Notes under the pieces: model-generated
Database searches by the model: none
Seen by the model: the letters and a program-made list of their open reading frames with translations, nothing else
What the model was told of the DNA's origin: nothing
Position numbers and translations under genes: made by a program
Source of the DNA: a virus
Reading direction: 5' to 3' (one strand)
Virus record (IMG/VR): IMGVR_UViG_3300017719_000280
Span: 1-20,928 of that record
Length of the DNA stretch: 20,928 bases
Part shown: positions 1 to 7,200 of the stretch, piece after piece
Layout: every line of letters starts with the position of its first letter
Position numbering within the stretch: the first letter of the stretch is position 1

Positions 1-303
1 GTGCGACCCATAGCAGTATTAAAACTTCCAGTAAAGTTTTGATACCCAGCATAGTAACCAACATATGTATTGCCTTGACCAGTAGAAAGATATTCACCAG
101 AATAAGCTCCTACTGCTGTATTGTGTTGTCCACTCGTAATTCTAGTCAGACTTTCGTTACCGATAGCTGTATTTTCAGCACCTGTCATATTTCCGGAACT
201 TCTTCCGCCCATACTATAGTAACCTACTGCAGTATTTTTATCTCCTGTGGTTAAATTTTCAAAAACATTAACACCTAAACCAGTATTATAATCCGCGGCA
301 TTA
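1..303 (-). repeat. YadA-head-like NTAVG repeats in the fibre protein
   Basis: Six copies of an N-T-[AGY]-[VILM]-G motif recur at about 16-25 residue spacing, for example NTAVGYYS, NTAIGNES, NTAVGAYS and NTYVGYYAG. This pattern is known from left-handed beta-roll heads of trimeric adhesins and phage fibres. The series is still running at the window edge, so copy number is unknown. Confidence 0.8.
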
Positions 304-1982
304 ATTGTACCAGTGGTGGTATCTCCAATCATTATAGAGTCTGTACCAAATGTTTTAAATGTTGGTCCACTTGCTGGTGCGTCTTCCCAAGCCACTCCAC
401 TTCCTGTTGAAGTTAATAGTTGTCCATCTGTTCCTTGAGCACCGCTTATTTTTAAATTAGGTATATTAATTGCATGTGAAAAGTCAAATTCATCATCTGA
501 AGCATCCCACAAAATAGTTGCATCTGTTGTACTATTAACAGCATCTTGTATTGTAATACCTGAACCATCAGCAGTACCTGATGTATCTCCACTTCCATAA
601 TTAAGTGTAATATTTTTATCTTCTACATCTAAAGTTGCTGTATTTAATGTTGTAGTTGTACCTTCAACCGTTAGGTTTCCACCAACAGTTACATTGCCTG
701 ATGTTGATATAGTGGCTAAACTTCCTGATGCTAATCTTGAATCTACTCTTGCGTCTGTATAATATAAATTACCACTTTCTGGTACGATAGAAGTATTTAA
801 TGCAGCCGATACTGCTTGGTTACTTCCATTACCAATAAAAATATCACCATCATCTAAATTAGGAACAGCATTACTTCTTCCAGCACCCATAATAAATATG
901 GAACCCGCTGAATTATCTGACCTTGTGACCTTTGCTATTTTTTGTAATTTTGATGATTCACCTGTTGGTGCAGTATCTGTTAATGCACCAGCTGTAGTGG
1001 AAACAAATAATTCATCACCTTCTGAAAAACTTGATGTATCTAATCCACCTAATCTACCAAATGTGTATATTGAAACTGAGGCATTTAAACTTGCATCGGC
1101 AGAAACAATACCAAAGGCTGGCATTTTAGCTGCATCATTTGCATCTGCTTTGGAAACAACTGTTGTATTTCCAGAGATACCTGATATATAAACAACTTCA
1201 CCTTTTGTTAAAGCTTCACCAGCTTGTCCTTTAAATAATGTTGCACCTCGTAAATCACCTTGTATATCTCCAGTGATAATTGCTTCACCAGCAACTGTTA
1301 AATCACCTGATATATCTAAATCATTAACATCTGAAATTGTAACATTTCGACTACCAATAATGACTTCTATTGAAGCACCATTAGGAACATTTGCATCAAA
1401 TGTTAATGTTGTACCTGAAACTGTATATGTATCTTTTTCCTGATAAACACCATCAACAAATACTATAGTATTTTCTTCTGTATCAGGATTTGTTGAAAGT
1501 GTATATGCTGTAGTTGAACCATTACCTGTAAAAGTATTGGTAACCATATCGCCAGTACCAAGTACTTTAACGAATGTTGATACTTGTAAAACATCACCAG
1601 CATTTGCTCCATTGACTAGGACTACTGATGTACTTGTTGTTGCTGTATAATCTGTTCCATTCTCTAATAGAACACCATTTAAAAAGACTTGTAAATATCC
1701 TACAACATAGGATAAAGTTGCTGAATTATCGTCTGAACCAGAAAAGCTTGTTTGGTTATTTGTGGCTGTATAGACATATTCTTTATAAACTGCAGTTTGT
1801 TGTTGTACACCACCAGATGCTCCAATCTCTACAATTGATTCTGAACCACTTACATTTTTCTTAAGGTATAACTTACCATCATAGGTGTTAATTGCTAACT
1901 CACCTAGGTTTAATGCACTTGTAGTTGGAATTGCGCCAGCGGTTGCTGATCGCCTAAGTCTAATGTCTGTATTACGGGCCAA
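1..1982 (-). CDS. Large tail-fibre/virion structural protein, C-terminus outside window, TTG start
   Basis: This open frame runs without a stop from a TTG at 1980-1982 to the window edge (about 660 residues). TTG is chosen because an in-frame TAG lies at 1995-1997, no other start lies between, and AGGAG at 1992-1996 stands 9 nt upstream. The protein then begins ARNTDIRLRRSATAG, with the fibre N-terminal pattern P..L.LGELAIN.YDGKLYLKK. Visible modules in order are: LNGVLLENGTDYTA (about residue 100), a second DGVYQ..DTYTVSGTTLTF module (about 175-205), a KGQAGEAL.KGEVVYISG region with GAGRSNAVPNL (about 245-380), LTVEGTTTTLNTATLDVED (about 435-455), and NTAVG-type repeats from about residue 560. 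Such modules are typical of marine myovirus fibre proteins. The role is probably host attachment. A C-terminal chaperone may lie beyond the edge. Structural role is confident; exact position in the virion is not. Confidence 0.85.
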   Translation of the reverse strand, partial: MARNTDIRLRRSATAGAIPTTSALNLGELAINTYDGKLYLKKNVSGSESIVEIGASGGVQQQTAVYKEYVYTATNNQTSFSGSDDNSATLSYVVGYLQVFLNGVLLENGTDYTATTSTSVVLVNGANAGDVLQVSTFVKVLGTGDMVTNTFTGNGSTTAYTLSTNPDTEENTIVFVDGVYQEKDTYTVSGTTLTFDANVPNGASIEVIIGSRNVTISDVNDLDISGDLTVAGEAIITGDIQGDLRGATLFKGQAGEALTKGEVVYISGISGNTTVVSKADANDAAKMPAFGIVSADASLNASVSIYTFGRLGGLDTSSFSEGDELFVSTTAGALTDTAPTGESSKLQKIAKVTRSDNSAGSIFIMGAGRSNAVPNLDDGDIFIGNGSNQAVSAALNTSIVPESGNLYYTDARVDSRLASGSLATISTSGNVTVGGNLTVEGTTTTLNTATLDVEDKNITLNYGSGDTSGTADGSGITIQDAVNSTTDATILWDASDDEFDFSHAINIPNLKISGAQGTDGQLLTSTGSGVAWEDAPASGPTFKTFGTDSIMIGDTTTGTINAADYNTGLGVNVFENLTTGDKNTAVGYYSMGGRSSGNMTGAENTAIGNESLTRITSGQHNTAVGAYSGEYLSTGQGNTYVGYYAGYQNFTGSFNTAMGR

Positions 1983-1991
1983 TTTTGGCTT

Positions 1992-1996
1992 CTCCT
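1992..1996 (-). promoter_or_regulatory. Shine-Dalgarno AGGAG that fixes the TTG start
   Basis: Minus-strand AGGAG lies 9 nt upstream of TTG at 1982. An in-frame TAG overlaps this site, so no longer N-terminus is possible. Together these support TTG as the real initiator. Confidence 0.8.
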
Positions 1997-2002
1997 ATGT
2001 CA

Positions 2003-2018
2003 AACTCTATATAGAGTT
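2003..2018. repeat. Perfect 16-bp palindrome in the fibre-gene leader
   Basis: AACTCTATATAGAGTT reads the same on both strands. It lies 7 nt upstream of the AGGAG site and about 45 nt after the predicted late transcription start. As RNA it could form a 6-bp stem with an AUAU loop; as DNA it could be a dimer binding site. No T-tract follows, so it does not look like an intrinsic terminator. Confidence 0.6.
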
Positions 2019-2033
2019 AATTTAAATGTTCAC

Positions 2034-2047
2034 CCTGTATATACAGG
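2034..2047. repeat. Perfect 14-bp palindrome, second of a pair
   Basis: CCTGTATATACAGG is a perfect palindrome centred on TATATA like its neighbour at 2003-2018. The two centres are exactly 30 bp apart. It sits about 15 nt downstream of the predicted transcription start. Function is unknown; operator or paired 5' hairpins are the two readings. Confidence 0.6.
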
Positions 2048-2060
2048 AATTATATAGTAT

Positions 2061-2068
2061 TATTTATA
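2061..2068 (-). promoter_or_regulatory. T4-type late promoter for the terminal fibre gene
   Basis: TATAAATA on the minus strand matches the T4 late-promoter octamer exactly. It abuts the TAA stop of the preceding gene (2069-2071). By the T4 rule transcription would start near 2055, giving a leader of about 73 nt that contains both palindromes. Confidence 0.75.
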
Positions 2069-3667
2069 TTAGTAGGTTCCGCCATCTATGATATTAGAAA
2101 ATGCAGGAACTCCACCACTATCAGCTTGTAATAAAGAACCATCGGCACTTGAAGCTGCTGTAACATCTAATGCGTTACTTCCGTCACCATATAAAACACC
2201 ATTATCAGTAAATGATGATACACCAGTACCACCGTGAGCAACTGCAAGGTCATTTGTTAATGTGACTGTTCCTGTAACACTTAAATTATCATCAACAGTA
2301 ACTGTTCCACCTGCTGAATCAATTGTTAAATTGCCTGATACTGTATCAATTTCGTTATCGCCAGTAAGACCAATTTTAATATTACCAATGTCTGCACCTG
2401 TTGCATATACATCACCGAATTCTGCATCACTCCATGGAGTAGAGAAATCATCTGATGATACTGTTTCATCTTTAGTAAATACAAATCTTTCTGATTGTAT
2501 ATCAAAACCAAAGAAACCTGTTGCAACTGCTGAACCTGTTCCCCACTTAAATCTTACACCACGATCAAGACCGTCTGATGTATTTGAAGTAGTATTATCT
2601 GCTAATGCAATTACTGGGTCATCAATAGTAACTGTTGTTGATTCTACTGTAGTTGTTGTACCTTGAACTGTTAAGTTACCAGCAATAACAACTGTATCAG
2701 ATGAAGCGTTACCTAAGTTAACATTACCATTAACATTTAAAGTACCATCAATTAAAGTATTACCTGTAGCACCTGCAACTGTAAATTTACTTGAACCTAC
2801 ATCTAAATCTGTTGTTACTGTTAAGTCATTACCTATTGTAACATCATCTGGTAAACCAATTTGAAGTGTTACATCAGTACCACTTTTTGAAGATGCTGTT
2901 ACGATTTCATTTGCTGTACCAGTAATTTGTAAATCATCTGTTAATAAATCAACATCACCTGTACCAGAATCACCATCAACTGTAAGAGCTGTAGCAACTG
3001 CAACTGTACCAGCAGCTGTTAATCTACCTTGTTGGTCAACTGTGAATGTTGGAATTAATGTTTGCGAACCGTATGAGCCTGGAGTAACAGAAGTATCATC
3101 TAGGTCAATTTCAATTGTATTACCTGAACCTGTTGTTGTGATACCAGTGTCACCTGAAATAGTAAGCGATTCTGAATCTAAGTCTATAGATAACGCACCA
3201 CCATTATCGCCTTGGAAGTCTAAATCTTGAGCAGTAACTTCAGTATCAATATAAGTCTTAACAGCTAATGCTGTAACTAATTGACTATCAGAAGCTCCTG
3301 ATAAAGTTGTTGATGTAGAAATACTTGTTACTGTCTGACCACTACCACCAGAGGCCTCAAGTGCTAAAGTACCTATATTTAATTCATCAAGGTGTTTGTT
3401 ACCATCAACGATTAAAGCGCTATTTGCTGTTGTTGTTCCATGTACGTGACTTAAAAGATTAGTAAAATACTTACCACCGATAATATCAATATTTGCTGCA
3501 ATCCCATTTGTTTCTGTACCCGAACCGATATATAATCGTTCACCTGCTTGTGCCTGACCCTTTGAATTTTGTTCATAAGAGTATGCAAGTTCACCTGTTT
3601 TTAGATTAGTAGGAGCCGTGGTGGTAAGACCCGTATTAAGGATTTTCATCCTAGTTAATTTTGCCAT
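2069..3667 (-). CDS. Fibre-like virion structural protein, 532 aa
   Basis: The protein starts MAKLTRMKILNTGLTTTAP and shows the fibre N-terminal pattern P.NLKTGELAYSY followed by ERLYIGSG (about residues 18-50). The rest is Gly/Thr/Ser/Asp-rich beta-repeat sequence: SYGS....TFTVDQQGRLTAAG (about 200-220), GNDLTV.TDLDVG and GNLTVQGTTTTVESTTVTIDD (about 330-350), then AHGGTGVSSFTDNGVLYGDG near the C-terminus. The GGTG..S....GVLY segment is common in tail-fibre tips. No S74 peptidase chaperone is present. A strong GGAGG sits 11 nt before the ATG, inside the 3' end of the preceding gene. It ends NIIDGGTY, nearly the same as the gene before it. Likely a fibre or baseplate-attached structural protein of the 112-71-532 aa unit. 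Confidence 0.8.
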   Translation of the reverse strand: MAKLTRMKILNTGLTTTAPTNLKTGELAYSYEQNSKGQAQAGERLYIGSGTETNGIAANIDIIGGKYFTNLLSHVHGTTTANSALIVDGNKHLDELNIGTLALEASGGSGQTVTSISTSTTLSGASDSQLVTALAVKTYIDTEVTAQDLDFQGDNGGALSIDLDSESLTISGDTGITTTGSGNTIEIDLDDTSVTPGSYGSQTLIPTFTVDQQGRLTAAGTVAVATALTVDGDSGTGDVDLLTDDLQITGTANEIVTASSKSGTDVTLQIGLPDDVTIGNDLTVTTDLDVGSSKFTVAGATGNTLIDGTLNVNGNVNLGNASSDTVVIAGNLTVQGTTTTVESTTVTIDDPVIALADNTTSNTSDGLDRGVRFKWGTGSAVATGFFGFDIQSERFVFTKDETVSSDDFSTPWSDAEFGDVYATGADIGNIKIGLTGDNEIDTVSGNLTIDSAGGTVTVDDNLSVTGTVTLTNDLAVAHGGTGVSSFTDNGVLYGDGSNALDVTAASSADGSLLQADSGGVPAFSNIIDGGTY

Positions 3668-3668
3668 T

Positions 3669-3884
3669 TTAGTATGTGCCTCCGATTATATTCGTGTTTT
3701 GGTTGCCTAAGTCTGTTGTAGCATCCCATTTTGTTGTTGTTCCATTATAAAGCAAAACGGCTCCGTCTTCAGTCCCTGTAGCATTAATGTCAGTTAAATC
3801 TGTTAATGCGACGTTACCTACTTTAAGAGTTTGCGCAACTATCTTATTTGGATCTTTACGTATTTTAGCTTTTATAGTTGCCAT
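3669..3884 (-). CDS. Small virion-associated protein, 71 aa
   Basis: A short protein beginning MATIKAKIRKDPNKIVAQTL with a basic N-terminus, then ALTDLTDIN and a DGAVLLYNGTTTKWDATTDL segment. From memory, short proteins of this shape recur beside fibre genes of T4-like cyanophages; no function is known to me. The YN..T.KW.AT segment resembles the connector strands of fibre proteins. It is 1 nt from the genes on both sides, so it is probably translated together with them. Its C-terminus IIGGTY nearly repeats that of the 532-residue neighbour, and the codons for GG carry that neighbour's ribosome binding site. No signal peptide or membrane segment is seen. Confidence 0.75.
   Translation of the reverse strand: MATIKAKIRKDPNKIVAQTLKVGNVALTDLTDINATGTEDGAVLLYNGTTTKWDATTDLGNQNTNIIGGTY
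3679..3683 (-). promoter_or_regulatory. Strong Shine-Dalgarno inside the preceding gene's last codons
   Basis: GGAGG on the minus strand lies 11 nt upstream of the ATG at 3667 and within the Gly-Gly codons of the 71-residue protein (GGA GGC ACA TAC TAA). It is the clearest ribosome binding site in this block and suggests coupled translation. Confidence 0.75.
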
Positions 3885-3885
3885 T

Positions 3886-4224
3886 TTATATTGTTGTTAC
3901 TCCTGGAGTAATTTCTAATTGTCCTTCTAAAACTCTAGTTTTTGTTCCACCTGAACTTGTTATCTCTACATCGTAAACATAACGTCCAGCTTTCATAGCA
4001 TTAGTTTGAGTATTTGTCAAACTAATATTAAGCACTCCAGCTGTTTCTGGAGATGCAACTGATACTGCAAAGTTTACAGCTGTTGATGATGAATATGTCT
4101 TTCTTATTTGTCCAGCTCCTGAGTAGCCAGTAAGATTTAAATTATCACCATCACTATCAGTAACGTCTATAGAAGCTGAATAATCTGCTCCTTGATCGAC
4201 TACTATGTTGGAATAAACTGCCAT
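3886..4224 (-). CDS. Small beta-sandwich virion structural protein, 112 aa
   Basis: The sequence MAVYSNIVVDQGADYSASID continues as alternating hydrophobic strands: DSDGDNLNLTGYSGAGQIRKT (residues about 23-43), LNISLTNTQTNAMKAGRYVYDVEI (about 66-89) and VLEGQLEITPGVTTI at the end. The DQGA.YS....D.DG...LTGY pattern and the G.Y.YD.EI strand look like the immunoglobulin-like N-terminal domain of phage upper-baseplate proteins and of short structural proteins in cyanophages. The fold assignment is inferred from pattern only. It is the first gene after a TATAAATA element, with AAAGGA close to the start codon, and is 1 nt from the next gene. It probably decorates or connects fibres. Confidence 0.75.
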   Translation of the reverse strand: MAVYSNIVVDQGADYSASIDVTDSDGDNLNLTGYSGAGQIRKTYSSSTAVNFAVSVASPETAGVLNISLTNTQTNAMKAGRYVYDVEITSSGGTKTRVLEGQLEITPGVTTI

Positions 4225-4233
4225 TTTTTTCCT

Positions 4234-7200
4234 TTATACCTTCTTATTTATACTTTTTAATTCTTCAATCTCAGCTTTTAATTCATTAATTGCATTAATT
4301 AATAATGGAACTAATTTTTCGTATTTAACAGCTTTATATCCGTCGTGTTTTCTTGTTTCAACGATTTCTGGAACTACTGCTTCTACTTCTTGAGCAATCA
4401 CACCAACATCATGTCCTTCATAAACATCTTGATTATCATTCCAATCAAATTCATAACCTTTTAATTTGCCTACCTTTTCTAATGAATTTTCAATTGGTGT
4501 AATATTATCTTTTAATCTTTTATCAGATGAATAGAATGCAACAACATCACCAACACAACGTATTGTATTTGCAGTAGCAGCACTTGTTTGTCCAACCATT
4601 AAACCTTCAAAGTGAACATTAGAGTTATTATTTAAAGTTTGGTTAGCGCTATATGTTGTATATCCAGCACCATTAGTTAATTGATTATTGTTTGTTGGTA
4701 TTGTTGGTAAACCAGTTAAAGATGAATAAGCGCCATTAAAGCTTGAAGTACCAGCTCCAATTAACGATCTAACTTCTGCAGCACTTATACCACTATTTAA
4801 TGATGGAGTTGAACCATTACTTGTAATTGCAGGTGTACCTGTATCATTGACTGTTGCTGTACCAGTAGCACCTGTTGAAATAGCTGTGACTCGACCATAA
4901 GCGTCAATAGTAATATTATCAATTTTAGTACCATTAGCTGTTGAACCATAAGTACCAGCACCAACTCCGCCTGTTGCCATATTTAAAGTAATTGTTTCAT
5001 TTGATGATTGGTCAGTTGTAAATGCTGCACCACCAGTTAAATTTGTACCTGCATTTATTGTTATTGTAGCATTATTAGGTACAGTATTTGTATTATCAGA
5101 AGCTGGTAAAGTAACTGTTTTTGTATTAACTCCAGTTAAATGTCCTTGTGAACTTGTTGAAACACTATCAATTACAGTAAATGACTGACCATAACTTCTT
5201 GATTGAGCACTTGTAGAATCAGATCTACTTACATTATCATGTGATATTGATATTGTACCATTGCCTGATTGGTTAGCTGTAAATGTTCCAGAACCACCTA
5301 GTACTCCAGTACCTTGAACTGTTAATGTACCATTACCTAATGTAAATGAACCGGTTGAAGCTGCAGTTACGTGACCATGAGTATCAAAAGTTAAATCTTG
5401 AACAAAGGTTGTACCACTTGCATTTATATTACCAACACTTGATGTATTAGCATGATTAAATGTTATATTATTGTTTGTGGCGCTGTAAGCTACATCTATT
5501 GAATCTCCTCCAGTAAATGAAACTCTTTCATTTTCAGTGATAGTACCTCTATTAGTACCTCCAACTGTAAGAGCCCATCCGTCATATGTATCAATAGTGG
5601 CTGAACCAACAGCTGTCACGTGACCATTTCCATCAATTGTTATATCTTGAATAACTGTATTACCACTATTATTTACACTGGTTGCTCCAGTACTTGTATG
5701 ATTAAGAGTAATTGTATCGCCACTTCTTACTGAAGTTAAACTACTTCCACCTGAAATTGTAAGTGTATCATTATTACTATTAGCTGTTGCAGTACCACCT
5801 GAGTTAGCAGTAATATTTTTAAAGATATTCTGTGATGAACCTTTATCTGTATTTGTATATGTTACAGCAAAGCCTGATACGCTTTCACTTAATCCAGTTC
5901 CTGCAGTAAATGTTAAGTTATCGCCAGGACCAAAATCTGAACCCTCAATTTGAGGAGTTGCAAGTGTAGCTGATGATAATATTAATGACCCATCTGCTTC
6001 CCATCTGTCTGTTGCATAGTTATATACAATTGAGTGAGCACCTGTGACGCCTGAAGCAACTCCGCTTGGACTTGTAATTGGACCAACCTCTAAACCAAAT
6101 CCTCCACTAGTTGGCTCTGAACTTAAATCATTACCAGCCAATACTAATGTATCTTCAACTTCTAATGTTGAAGTGTTTAAAATTGTTTGCGTTCCTTGAA
6201 CAGTTAAATTACCTGTGACAGTTAGATTATTTCCAATTGTAACATTACTTGGTAAACCAATAGCTAAAACATTATTGTTTATATTAGTTTCAATTTCTCC
6301 TGATGTACCATTTACTGTAAGTGTTTCACCTAAATTAATAAGATGAGTTGTTCCTGTTTCAGCATCAATACTTATTCCTGTATTTACTAATTTAGCATTT
6401 GGTATTGAACCTGCTAATTTAGAAGCAGCAATACTTCCTGCCAACATACTATTTTCTACTGAACCAGCTTGAATTGTTGCAGTTAATGTAGTATTACCTG
6501 TTAAATTTGTTAAAGTTGCGGTACCACCTAAATCTCCGCCTAAAGTAATTTGTGGGTCAGCTGTTAAAGCAAAATCAAAGTTTTGATTTGATGAATCCCA
6601 TGTTACGCTAATACCTGTTTCTGTATTATTTGCAATTAAATCTTTTGCATTATAGAATGTTATAAGATCTGCAGTATTTGTTGAACCATTATCGGCCATT
6701 CCAACAACTTGCCATGCTCTTTCAGGAGTTGATGATACTAAAGCTTCATTCCATTGTAATTTTACATCATGATTAGTCATAGAACCTGATGGAGTGATAT
6801 GATCTCTATCTACTTGAAGACCCATTTGAGCAACTTCACCATCAAGGTTTAAGAATGCTGAACCAAAGTTTGCAACACCACCAGCAGCTGATACAAGTAA
6901 TGTACCATCTGATATATCTAAAACTGTTCCTGGTCCAAAATCAAATGTTCCATTACCACCTGCAGTTGTATAATTAATATTACCTGAAAGTGATTGACCA
7001 CCAGCTGTTGTGTTTGTAATATCTAGTTTTTCTGAAGCAAGTTCTCTTAAACCAGCTGATAAATCAGTAGCTGATAAACCTGTAAGAGTCATATTACCTA
7101 TATCTGCTTCATGTTCGTTAATAGCACCTGTATGAGTATTTGCGCTTGTACTTAATGCAGCACTTCCTAACTCAGAATGTAATTGAGATAAAGCTCCTGT

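Noticed and set aside
39-254. Plus-strand open frame rich in Ser/Thr/Ile/Cys
   Set aside because: It is the antisense shadow of the NTAVG repeats in the fibre gene, which is open in its own frame through the same bases.
1-1982. Diversity-generating retroelement target in the fibre
   Set aside because: No reverse transcriptase, template repeat or C-type lectin variable region is visible in the window; the NTAVG repeats are a different fold.
2003-2047. Rho-independent terminator
   Set aside because: The stems are short and AT-rich and no run of T follows either palindrome on the transcribed strand. They also lie downstream of a promoter, not after the unit.
2262-2666. Open frame of 134 codons on the plus strand
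   Set aside because: It lies wholly inside the fibre gene on the other strand, has no ribosome site or recognisable motif, and arises from the biased Val/Thr/Asp repeats. Other short plus-strand frames (for example 898-1191, 16084-16299, 17599-17808) were rejected for the same reason.
3669-3884. The 71-residue gene as a broken 5' piece of the 532-residue gene
   Set aside because: The next gene has its own strong ribosome site and a complete N-terminal fibre motif, and the 71-residue protein has its own start, stop and C-terminal GGTY, so no frameshift is indicated.
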